64,000 bases of DNA from Volvox africanus. Lineage: Eukaryota; Chlorophyta; Chlorophyceae; Chlamydomonadales; Volvocaceae. The notes below the pieces were generated by a model. It was given only the letters and a program-made list of their open reading frames with translations. It searched no databases and had not been told where the DNA came from. The stretch covers positions 5,292,001 through 5,356,000 of the forward strand of contig BSDZ01000079.1 in assembly GCA_030268105.1 (NCBI GenBank). Reading direction: 5' to 3'. Positions 1 through 12,600 of the stretch are shown one piece after another. A program made the translations under genes and the position numbers. The stretch's first letter is position 1, and every line of letters starts with the position of its first letter.

Positions 1-239
1 ATACGAAGCCGAATTGAAGCGCTTAGTAGGTGGTGTACCAGTAGTTCGTCAGCTCACATCCGATAACCATTCCACCACAAAATGAAGCTGGTGCTAAGTG
101 ATATATGTGTACGCCTATATTAATTAAGCAAGTAACTAACTTGTCAATATTGTATTTAACAATGTATATACCAAGCTATTGTCTTCTTTTAATCATCCTG
201 TCATTCTGATGTGCGACTTACCTAAAGGCGCCTTCTCAC

Positions 240-350
240 CCGTCGTCGCTTTCCCACCTACGCCCGTCCTCCCCTCCGCCCTTCCGCCCCTCCGCCCGTC
301 CTCCCCTCCGCCCCTCCGCCCACCTGCCCCTCCCCCATTCCACACCTCCG
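240..350. repeat. Pyrimidine-rich CCTCCGCCC-type tandem tract
   Basis: Degenerate tandem copies of CCTCCGCCC and CGTCCTCCC make one strand almost purely pyrimidine over about 110 bases. No coding signal is attached to it. Confidence 0.7.
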
Positions 351-1216
351 CCCATACACCCGTCATCCGATGGCATGGGGTCTCTGCCCGTGTTAGTTCC
401 AGCTGGGGTAGGGACGGCGTCGCCACCACTGCCACCGAAAGTACTCAAACCCGTGACCCGGATCATCAAAGAGAAAAATAAGATATAGGGTTATCCTTGG
501 GAACGACACAAGAGCTTACTAGGTGACGTAATACAACACCGAAGGTTTATTTTCTCTCGCGGGCTGCGTCGTAACCGGAAGAACTGTCAGAAGGATTAGT
601 GCTTGTGTTAACCAAAGCCTTAATAATTAATAAAGGCTGTATGAAACTGAACAATACTTCGTACCAAAGAAATCAGTAGTTTCTCTTTTTATTATGCTAC
701 AATCGCTGCTTCATCACTTGGTGAAAGCTGCCACCGTGTGAAATTCAAGAATCCCACACCGACCCATGCCCGGTCTGCTCACACTCCTGTCCAAACGGTC
801 TCCATTTAATAATTACGTTATTCCGTATTACTAAAAATATGCACGCTGTACACTCTTAAAGAAAATCGTTGTCACCGTTAAATTGCCAGGTCAATATATT
901 GCAAACAGATTTAACAAATAATAATTGGTACATTCCTATCTTTTAATTTTGATTTATAAAAGCTTACATATCAGGAAATTCCGCCATACAAAGCATGTTT
1001 TTGTTCTTTACTTCGTACTCTGCCCGGTTAACGAAGCACTTCGTGTGTTATTTTCCAGATGCTAAGAGGTTTTGTACGCATACCAAGATGTTTTGAAGCG
1101 TACTAAACGGGTTACCAAGCGGCAGCCATTCCCAGAGTGGTATATTGGCTACCATATACCTTCTACTTACAACTGCAAGCAGCAGTAGCAGCAGTGTACA
1201 CACACACATATATGTA

Positions 1217-1218
<2 letters not shown>

Positions 1219-1261
<43 letters not shown>
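1219..1261. repeat. (AT)n microsatellite
   Basis: About twenty AT dinucleotides in a row, preceded by a short run of CA/TA repeats. Confidence 0.9.
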
Positions 1262-1264
<3 letters not shown>

Positions 1265-2329
1265 CCTAGGATAAACCTTATACATATAATAGGGCAAAAA
1301 CCTAAACTTCACAGTTACACTCCCAGTTTTGTTTGGCAGACATTCACACATTGCGTCATGCCTGTCGTATTATAATTTCGCGGGATGCCAGCGAATAAGG
1401 AGTACTTATTTGACGGGTCAGGCAGTATATGAGAAGTATAATGTACTGCCAAGAGTGAGACAAGGTACGGCTCTGCTGCTTGACGAGCGAGCGAGGAATG
1501 AGTGAGGGCCAAAGGTCCGAACGAACGACGAAGGGCTGTACGTACTTTGTTGAACGATTTGCATGATATTTCGAGTAAATGACCGTACCGTGAGATAGCG
1601 GGTTAATTCCAGTAGCAGGCGCCGAGGTATCAGTGCAACGAATATTGCTGCACAGTCCAGGTATATTTGAGTGCACCTCACTCTTGACGCCGTTAGATAT
1701 GCTCTTGGTACATTTTCACCGAATATCATGGGTGTATTGAGGCGCCGCCAGCGGAAAATATTTATATTCCCAATGTCAATTTAGATATATTATATGTTAT
1801 TTATTTATCCCCAATATCAACTGATAACCCTTTTCCTCCATCCATTCTACCTGACTTCATTTTCAAGCCGCTCGTTCCCCCTTTTATCACCGAATTTATA
1901 TAAAATTTGATGCCTGTGAAGTTCACTGGAAATAGGAGCTCCAAGTGCGTCGTGGTAGCTGTGGATGTGGCGCCGTGTCAGCGGAGCCCCATTTTGCCCA
2001 GGGTGGGTGAGGTGACTGATGCGGGATGAGGAGGTCTGTCCCGCCGTCCGTAACTCTATCTCATGCACTCGATGTGCAGATACACTGTATAGGGTTTTAG
2101 TGAGTTTAAACCCCCACCCCCTCATCATCACGTACCCTTTCTCCAGGTCTCGTTTGTCTATTAATTTTTCCGTCGTTCCCTCCACCTCCCCCCACGTAAG
2201 CTTACTCAACCTCTCATATAACTATAACTCCTATTTAACCCTATCTGTACATATTTGTACTCTTCAAATGATATCTGTCGCCAATATCTCCATAGTGGAA
2301 GCCTTCCTCTTCTTCATCTTCATCACCAG

Positions 2330-3554
2330 TGGTGGGCCACTGGGCCAGCAACGACCCGGACGACGTGAACGCCACCTGCGTCGAGGTGCGACCCATGGGT
2401 CGCCTTGAAGCGAATACCAGGTACGGACAAGTAAAGCTGCTTAACTTGTTGGTGAGTTGGTTGATTGTTGGGCTTATGAGTGGTTAATAATTAATGGTTG
2501 TGAAGACAACCAATAGCGGGCAAGGGTCTGTGATGGTTATTTGATTAAGGATGTATGCATATGTTTTGCCTAGCTAGCTACGATCATGACGATAATTATT
2601 AGGATGTTCAATCCTGATGACGTTAATAACTCACGAGCTGGCAGGAAATAAAAATTTGAGTGTCATATTATGTCGTATCATACTATTGTATAATTACAAT
2701 AAAATTTACAATAATAATGAGTATTATAATTGTTAACAATATTGTCAACATTATTAGTACGCCGGCCGTAGCCTGGCGTGAGTTAAGGGGGTGGAGAACT
2801 GAGAGGTTACATAGCCTGCCCTGCCTGTATGCCCGCACCTTCCACCGGATTGTATATTGAACACCATCATGAGCTACACAGCAGTGCGAGAACGCCAAGA
2901 GCCAAAGTCCAATGACCGAGATCCAGGGCGTCAGTATACTAACATCCATATCTTGTAATAATTGATCTATTTACAATATGATCTTTAAGATGTTTTTTTA
3001 TATATTGTGATGTAAGACTTACATACTGTATGTTATATCACGCCTCGTCGTCATTTTTCTCCCATGTGTATTTGGAATTTTGATTTACTCCTCCGTCCTC
3101 CCCACCCCGCCCGCTACCTTTCCATGCAAACCGTAAATATACGGATGGGCATTTGTACACATGTACCGTACAAATACCGTACATCAGGTACACGCTGCAA
3201 CTGACCCGTGGGTCACACTACAACTCCATGGCGGGACCTCTGGGTGCTACCCTGTCCGTCACGTGCGGCGGTCTGAGGCCTTTCCATGTGCCCTGGAGTC
3301 CCAGGACAAGGGAATCACGCTTGATGTGCGTCCACGAGCTCCTCGGTTGACGTCGTGTGAAGGCAGGGGTGGCACTTTCGATCAGACATGGGATGCAGCC
3401 GTCTTTTCCTCCGTCCTCTACCGTCTCTCAATCACAGACCGGTGTTTCTGTCGGTCCAAATTGCTACATTCGTGCCCGGGCTTAACCACCAATCTGTGCA
3501 ATCACTTTTGAACAAAAACCTAAAACTCAAATGCTCTCTCCCTTAAAGCACACC

Positions 3555-3618
<64 letters not shown>

Positions 3619-6600
3619 GTTGGTTGGTTGGTTGGTTGGTTGGTTGGTTCATTGGTTGATTGATTGGTAAATTGATTGGTTGGTTGATTGGTTGGTTGAT
3701 TGATTGATTGGCAAGCAGGCAGGTAGGTAGGTCATCGTCAAAGAGTGCCTTTCCATGCTTTTTAAGCAAGCAAGCAGGGGCTGAGTATACGGCATCGTTC
3801 TCATCGCATCGCCCTGCCCTGCTGCCTGCTCCGCCCACCCTCCGCAGATACCGCCGTATTGATCTCTGGCTGCCTCATGGTCTTTCCTCCGAAACCACTA
3901 CAGAGGCGCTTGCAGCCCGCATAACCCTGTGCAGGGAAAACAACGAAAATGGCGTTGACCGCAGTGGAGCCAGCGACATTGGAAATTGTACGGCAGGAGC
4001 TGAGTTGTTGCCGTACAATCTATCGATGGTGTCCCGCGGCCGTGCACGGCTATCGGTGCCTTCCCTGAAGCCGGGGTCGTCGTACAGGGCGGTTGTGAGA
4101 ACGGATGGAAACGTCAAGGATGGTTTTGGCCAAGGTCTGCAGGTGTGTGTGTTTAGTTAGGGGGAAGGGGAAGGGGGAAGGGGGAAGTATTAGTACGGAA
4201 TTAAACCATATATATATATATTTGTGTGTGTGTGATTTTTTCGGATTTTTTTATGATATGAGAGAGGCATGTATGTGCACATGTATGCATATATATATGC
4301 ATATATATATGCATAATAATAATGTATATAATAATATATATAATGTATAATATATATATATATTAATATAATATATTATATTATTATTATTTATGCATAA
4401 AGGCATTGTGCGGACTCAATCCTGCGAGGGAGGTGCTTGCGTGAATGGCTGTGTGTTTGTGTTTTGAATACAACTATGGACTAAGTTTCAGGGATCTCAT
4501 CGCCCCCGTGTGCATGATCCGGCATCTATCACAGGCATCATCAACGGACTTTACTATGTCGTACGTGCCGTACGCCTTCGCGCCGCCCCTCACCTCCGGG
4601 TCCCTCGTCCTTCTGGAAGGCGGTGCTGAGACCCTTACGGCGTGGCCGTACATCGTACATCCACCACCACCACCCGGCGACGTTTCATGCGACGAGTGCA
4701 ATATCGTGTACGAAAGCGTGGCGGCGTGGGCACCCGATTTCCGAACTGACAGGGACGTGGCCAAGCTCTTAAGTCTCTTGAGGTCGGAATATTCTGGCAA
4801 CTTATGGATGCTGTTTGGGGACCCCGTCGTTGAGGTACCCCTCCCTGTGGCGCCTATCTCGATTGGAACAAGGAGTGGCGGCGGCGGCGGTGACGACTGG
4901 AAGGAAATACTACTGCCGCTACTGCCGTCCGCCCATGTGCATGTCGTACATGCATGCTGCGAGCCGCCGGTGCGGCAAGCATACGCCATATTGCGCTGCA
5001 CAATACGAATGTTATCAATCAACTTGCCATACGCTTAGGAGTTTATACAATTGTTGTCGTACACCCTGGATTTGGTCACACACTTAAAAGGTCGTATAGC
5101 GACATGATTGGCTGATTGAACCTGATGAATCTGCCGTGCAGTGGTACGGCAATGGCGTCAACCGTACAAGTGGTCACGTGCAAGTGCTACTGAATACGAC
5201 CCTTTCGGTTTCGGCTTTCAAGTCCGGGACAACGCTGGTGCTGTGGGTATTGGACGCGGCACTGGGTGGCGGTCCTGTGGCGGGCGCGGTGGCGACGGTG
5301 TTCGCTGATACCGGAGAGTTTGTGAGTGTGACGGCTGCACTTACGATTTTCGAGAAAGCGAGGAGGAGCGACCCGACATGCATCTTCCAGTAACTTCCAG
5401 TAACTTCCACGAACTTCCACTAACTTCCACTAACTTCCACTAACGTCCACGAACCAGAAATGCGGGTGGCGCTTGACGAGAGGGTGTTCTAGCACATTGT
5501 TGGATTTTGGGTTTGAACCGCGCACGTTGCAGCATGAACATGGTAGACGACATTCACACTTGTACGGTATAAAGAAGAAAAGGATCTGGTTGTAGGGTTT
5601 TCCTTTTATGCCCCCAATATTCCTTTCCCTCCACTCCCCCCTCCCCCTTGCATCTCAAATGCCTCTCCTGCAGAAGGAACTCCCCACATCCCAGGGACGT
5701 TGTACGACGGACACCGATGGATTGTGCAACATCACCCTGGACATACGGAAGGTGCGCCGGTGCTTATACCGTGACTACACGTACCGTGAGGAGATCCCTC
5801 ATCGCAACACGAGTTAGCAATTTCCTATCTGCTTTATCCTGAGACCTAAACGGCATACGTACTACAGCTCCCGTACAGCCAGATACTCACCCTCCGGCCC
5901 CTATCGTCTACAGCAGCGTCTACAGCAGTATCATGTCTCGTTTATTCGCCTTCCCGCCTTTTTTTGTACTTCCGTATTACAGCCTTTGTCAGGGGGCTCC
6001 CAGCTGTCCCTGGTGGTGGCAGCGGGAGACCAGTTCGCGATCTTGCCCCATGCGGCCTGGCTGGCGCCGGGGGTTTTTGACAAGTTCCTGGGGAAAGAGT
6101 TCATCGCCAGCCTGGTGTCTGATCGCCTGGTGGTGGTTCCCGGGGACAGCCTCAAGATCACCGGTAGGTGCGAGATCGTGGATGGGCCTGTTGAGATGGC
6201 CATCCTTGTTTTGCGGTGTGATGTTCAGATGATGATATGAATGATGTGATTTTACATAATACCATACATACCATATGTAACATTTATATACATGGCATCA
6301 CCATCACCATCACCATCACCAACACCATCACCACCACCATCACCATCACCATCACCATCACCATCACCAACACCATGACCACCATCACCATGACCACCAT
6401 GACCACCATCACCATCACCATCACCATCACCATCACCATCACCATCACCATCACCATCACCATCACCATCACCATCACCATCACCATCACCATCACCATC
6501 ACCATCACCATCACCTTCACCATCACCTTCACCTTCACCATCATTTTGTGTACTCATCCCGGGATTCGATGATGCGCAGGTTTTGTACAGCGTGTGAATC

Positions 6601-9600
6601 TGTCGAATCTGTCGTTGGAACTCCCTCCAGAAAGTGTTGCCGTACTGCAAGTAGATCCAGCCTGGATTCCCTCCAGAACTGGATCTGAAATTGGATTCGA
6701 AGATAACACGAACGATGCGAACAGGGATGCTGGATCGGTCACTTTTGTGACGGTAAGTTAATAATGAGAGAGGGACCCAGCCGGTCGGTGGGTCAATGAG
6801 TCACTGGGTTGGTGGGCCCATGGGTCGTTGGGTCAGTAGGCTGGTGCGGTGACATATATACGCTGGTCGTTCTGCAGGTTAATGGCAGCACCGGCACGCT
6901 TCACGGAGATGTCGTCGTACCCAGAGATGTGCGGCTTCAGTCGTACACTATTCGGCTACGCATACAGCCATCGCAGCTTAACAGCACGGATGTGCCAGTG
7001 TCCCAGTCGGAGTACGGCAAGTGGCCAGTATCGGCTGAGTTGGCAATCACTGTGGCAGAGCCCCGGCCGCCGACTGCTGACCTTCAGGTAGTTAGTTGGT
7101 TCTGTTTATTTGTCGGTTGGTCTTGGGCTTTAAGAAGAGTGATCTTAGTGAGCTCTTGATATGGGGTCGATGATAACTTTGCATTCCTTTTATTCTTTAA
7201 TTTTTAACGAACATGACAGTCAGAGAAGAGAGAGAGAGAGAGGGGGGGGGGGGAGAGGGCTGAACCCAACAAATGCATCTTCTCAAATCGATTTCGGTGA
7301 ATGGCTGATGAGGACATCCCTCTTATCACAACAGGAAGGGAGAAACAGGGCTTTCCGCCCCCGAGGTTGGGGATGGGCCGCTGGCGGGGAATGCCACCAG
7401 ATACGACCGCCACCACCAATACATATTTTAAGTTAAATGGCTGGACCTTATCATCCCTCCGATTCCCCCCTTGCCCCTCAGCTGTCTGCCCCCGCCTGGT
7501 CTTTCCCGAACTCCTCCGTGTCCTTCACCGCAACTGCTGCCAGCTTCATCGGCGTCTCCGTGTCCGGCGCCAACCTCACCGCCACCTGGCGCACCGCCAA
7601 GGCGTCCGGACTGCTGCAACTGTCAACCGACACGGAAGGGCGGGCGGAGGGCACCATTGACCTCGGTGCCCTGCCGCCCGGCAATCGGTCGGATCCGTAC
7701 GACAATTTGAAGATCGACGTCGAGTGGATCGGGCCTACACGCGAACGCATCACGCGCTCAGCCAGTGTCACGTGAGTACGGATATATAATATATATGATG
7801 TACAATTATATATTACATTATTACATATATTACAATCATAAATATCAAATTCATGTACAGTTTTTACGGTTTTCCTGATAAGACAGATCTGAATCCAGTA
7901 TATTATGAATTCAATATCTTAAAATAGAATTTGATATGTGTTGTCTTTTTCGCCCCTCCTCAACGATAAATGCAGCCTTGCTGACGGCCCCGCCCGGCTT
8001 CAGCTCCAGCTCTCTCTGACACCGTCCACACCGGGGACTTCCTTCGCCGTCGCCGCCGCCCTCACCTCCAATACTGACGGAGCGGCTCTTACCGGCATCC
8101 CCGTCACCGCCACGCTGCGGCCCGCTCCCAACGCCACGTCCCTCTGCGGCAATGCGACCTCATCCTGCGCCCTCTCGAGTGGGGCGTCCTTCTCCCCGTC
8201 CTGCCAGCTGGCGCTGCCTTGCGTTGGGCAGTTCCTGCTCGAGGCGTGTGCAGACGTAACCGCCAGGGCAGCGGCCACAACACGGGTGTGCACCAACCAA
8301 ACGTTGGGCTACAGCTCCAGCTACTGGGCTGAGAATCCCTGGAGCAGTCATGACAGTCCCACCTTGGCGTCAGACAAGTAAGCGCGGGGCCATCTGCCTT
8401 GACCGGGGTCATCTGCTAACGAAATCCTAAGTTGAACAACTGCAGCGGCGTCGAAAACGATCTGGATTGATGTTTTCGAAATTATAGGGCTTTTTCTGCT
8501 AAGAAGTATAGGAGGTTAGGGGGGTTTGGAATTTTTTAGGGTTTGGGCATTTTAGTTTTTCTGGGTTTTTAGGTTTTGAAAACCCGTTTTTTGAAGTTGT
8601 TACGGAGCTGATGTGATTGAGGAGTTCATGTTAAATTGGCCGTACAGGCAGTCATTCGCTCTCGGAGAGTCGCCAGTATTGCTGTTTCAGAATCCTTGGC
8701 CGAAGGCAAAGGTGCTTGTGGTCTGGGGCAACGAAGCTAACATCAAGACCAAGGTGGTGACGTCGGTACGTCCTGGAGTGGGTTTTAGGGTTTATATGTC
8801 GTGGGGTCCTGCGTGTTTTAGAATCTCCTTTATTTCAGGAACTGCAATGAAGACCTGAATAGGTCTTGTGGCGTCAAGCTCTCAGGGGATTGAGAGAGGG
8901 GTTAGCACTGGGCTCAGATCGTGCAGTTTCTCAGGTTGGGTTCGGAGCAGTAGACGACCGGAGGGCTGTGTTTACTCCCTAAAGTATCAATGCTATGGTG
9001 CGTTTTGGTCGGCAGGTGTGACCAGTGTGAAGGGGGGGGGTATCAGGGGGGGTCAGCCCCTGCCATGATGATTGAATGGAGCCCCCCAGTAAGTCGGGGT
9101 TGGTGGTGAAGAGGGTGACGCTCCTTTCTCTCTGCTTGCCCTTTTCCCCCTGCCTCCTACCCAGCTCCCCGGCGGCGCTCTGGCCCAGATTCCGCTGGGG
9201 CCGCTGGGGGAGGAATGCATACGTGGCTGCTCCGTAGGAGTCGCATTGGATGTGCCACGGCTTCATGTCTCGGATCTACCATCTTTTCTCGGTGATGTTT
9301 TGAGGTCGCTGCCGACAAGTCGGCTATTCGACCCCCTGGCACCGCATTCCCACACTCTATCATTAAAGCTGGATGTGCGGCCGGATAACACCTTCGACGT
9401 GGTGATTGGGGTACAGACATCTGCTGAGTCACCAGGAAGTGAAGTCCCCGCAGCGCGCGATGCTGGCGGGCAAACGCTACCAACCCTGGAGCCAGGGGCA
9501 ACTGCAACGGTAAGGAGTGGGGATCGGAAACGATGGAACTGCGATACTAGAGGCAGTGGACAGTGGGGCTAAGGCTATCCTCGAGGTCGTACTGAGTGAA

Positions 9601-12600
9601 AACATGAGCGGATGTCGAGAGTTTCAGATTAGTGCCTTCTTAGGAATGACTCGTGGGTCAGTTACGAGGAATCGAATGCAGGTTATTAAGGGGAATGGTA
9701 AAGCCCATGGGTCATTTCTCGGATGACCCATGGGTCGCGTGGGGAGTGTGACCAGTACTTGATCGAGTGAACCAGTTGAGTGACTGGTGAATGCTATCGG
9801 GTATCTCCATTTCCGATGGCGCAAGGTGGTAGCAGGTGACGATATATGAATCATGGTTCGCGTTCTCTGCCTCTGAATTTTCGACTTGCACGTGAGCATT
9901 TTCCATTTGGCATACATATATCATATATCATATATCATATATCATATATAAGATCTGTAGCCTTTCATATATATACACACATATATATACATATATATAA
10001 GACTACACATCTTAAGAGTGGCGCCCCGAACGGTTATGTAGTGAAGCGCCCCAACGGACGCGTTCCGCCGTTTCGTTCAACACCCCCCTCCCTTGTGGGC
10101 CTTATGCGGCCGGCATAGAGAGACATACGTACCATATATACCTCCATCAGTCTGGAGTCTTCAGCAGCTAGTTCAGAATTGTAGAGACCTATGAAACAGG
10201 TCGCACAGGTCCCTACACAAGTCGGTCCAATCACCGAATACATGGCCATCGCCCACCTCCCACCGTGTGATTTGGCCTCTTGACCTTGCCGTATGTGCCG
10301 TATGTGCCGTATATGCTGTACAGATCAAGGTGGCTTTGGCAACTGGCATGGGGCCCAATTCAAGCTCCATTGGGGAGGGCGTCGAGGTGACTGTGTACGG
10401 CGTCGACAAGGCCTTCCTGGACTTACTGCCGTACGACCTGCCTCACCTGGATCAGGAGATGATACTGCGGCTGGCGGACGATATCAATGTGGCGACTACG
10501 AATGGGTACCGCATTGCACCGGATGCTGTACGTGCGGTATACGACAAGCTGATGGCGCGGTACGGTGTATTAAGTAGAGTGTTCAGTGTACACAGTATCA
10601 GGTCTCCTTCAGCCATTCCTTCACTACAAGTCCTTCCGTACTTGCTGTCGTACACCTTTCACGACAAGCATACGCCCAGCCAGTTGTCTTCTCGTTGGTT
10701 CGCACGTCACAAAGGATGGTTGGGTTGGTGAAAGTTTCCGTCATGCCGTACCTTGCCGTACTTGAGATTGAGCTTGGTCATGTTGTTTTCTCACACCCCT
10801 GGTCCCCCCCTCCCGCCTTTCCCATTCAGGCTTACCCAGCTAGATCCCTGGCTGCCGGCCAACACGTTCGTTGGTCCAGGGGGTCCCGCCGATGTGGACT
10901 TGAACGACACAACTTATTTGTCCCGATTCTCGAGCACTGCAACCTTGATGCCATGGGTACGGCAAGCCGTACTTTCTCATGGTCGGTGTCGCATACAGGG
11001 TGCTGATATGTACGTACAACTGGTTCTCTCAATGACTTCCTGGGTGGTCCGAGGTTGCGGCTCTTACCGACCTGGGTATCGGTCGGCTGATGCTGTTGTG
11101 CTGCTATTTACAGGTTTTCATTATCTGCATGCTTTTCTGCATGTGTATGTGTATGTGTATGTGTGTATGTGTATGTGCGTGGGATCCACTGCACTCATAT
11201 AGTCATAGACGGCCCCACCCTTCCCCCTTTGCCTTGCTTGGAGATTGCCCCCTGAGGACCCCTGATCCCTCCTCCTCCCTCCTCTCCCGTCCCTGGCATC
11301 CCGACGCCTCTTCCCTGTCCCGCCCAGGCGTATGGGGGATACCCGGCAGAAGGTTCTTTCTCCAAATACTTCTTCCCCCATACTCAAGGCAGAGGTACGC
11401 AGTTTCACCCCAATCTATCGGGTTTCGTTAACTCATCTCCCGGGCCTTCTTTCCCTCCCTCCCTCCCTCCCTCCCTCTCTGGCGCCGTACGCCTTCTGAA
11501 TATCTTGCCTCGCAAGCCGTACTCCGTACCCTTTTTCCTGGTGCTCCTACCCCCCGGAAGTGATCACCAAAATAAATCATCTGACGTCCTGATGCAAAAA
11601 TTGTGTTTTGCGCCCACTCCCTCCCTGGACTTTTACCTTCTCCCCCCCCATTTCTTCCGCGCTTCCTTGTTACCCCCCATCCCATCCCGCCCCTGCCATT
11701 CCCATCTCCCAATGGGGTACGGCATTCGGGGTCCGGCGTGTGGCCGCCCGATGGCCGCCGGGTGCGGGGGCGCTTCTGAATGCTGACCTCTGGACTGCTT
11801 GGCGCCCCCTTTCTCGTGCCGTTGCTATTGTGACGCATGTGCCGATATCCTGCGCGCGTGTCCCTCCGTACCCCTCCCTCATGTCCCCGGGTCACCGCGA
11901 TGTATCCCTGCGTGTGCGTGTCCGTGTGTATGTGTGTGTTCATGGTATTGGAGGCTTTAGGCAGAGCTGCCTATGCTTACGGAGGTAAGGTCGTGCTCTC
12001 CCGTCCACGCTATCACCGATGCAGTGGACGCCACATATATGTATCGTCAGGTGTTTCGGAGCCAACGCCATGGGGGCTGAGGGGGATGGGATCTGCGGGG
12101 AAGGGATCTGCGTGACATATGGCCAGCCATAATAAAAAGAAAATGAAATGTAAGGATTATCAATGCGGTTGCGCGTCATTAGGATAAGGAATCAGAATTG
12201 TTCATTTACATCAATATAGCGCGAACAAAGCAGTCAGCTAACCATCTAACTAATTAGGTAACCAGACAACTAACGAGCTAACGGACTAACCCTCCCATAA
12301 TCTGCAAAATCTAACAAAAAAACAAATGATTTAAAGATGATTGGCGGGTATGTACCGGAAATCAACATGCATGTATCCAACTCGCATGTCCCAAGTCCGG
12401 CACGCTAACAACCCCCCCGACCTCCTTGCAACCGCCCCTTCAATGGCAACCGCCAATTGCTATCCACCGACAACTCCGACATCACAAAGGTCTCAGAGGA
12501 GTACCCTTCCTCGTAGAACAAGCAATGGTTTCTACGTTTGACATGGGATTCGAAGCCAATGGCGTGCAGCGACGGGCATGGCAGCCTCCTCAGAGCAATC

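Larger units (their letters stand above)
1..2329. other. Upstream non-coding region, no gene recognised
   Basis: This stretch is mostly AT-rich with short open frames and no recognisable protein. It holds a pyrimidine-rich CCTCCGCCC-type tandem tract near 240-350 and an AT dinucleotide run near 1219-1261. The first visible exon of the A2M-like gene begins at 2330 in the middle of a domain and with a split codon, so at least one earlier exon must exist here or before the window. An ATG at 2268 opens a hydrophobic stretch that resembles a signal peptide, but it is out of frame with the exon that follows. I therefore did not use it. Confidence 0.5.

Noticed and set aside
2268..2408. ATG at 2268 followed by a hydrophobic stretch, as the A2M signal peptide
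   Set aside because: It is not in frame with exon 2330-2420, and the hydrophobic run is the translated polypyrimidine tract of that exon's acceptor.
6252..6650. Long Asp-Gly and Met-Val open frames on the minus strand
   Set aside because: They are translations of the CATCAC microsatellite within an intron.
11950..11990. 24-base microexon in the A2M gene ending at a GTAAGG donor
   Set aside because: Phases on both sides would allow it, but the flanking exons 11328-11394 and 12490-12736 also join in frame without it and no family motif is gained.
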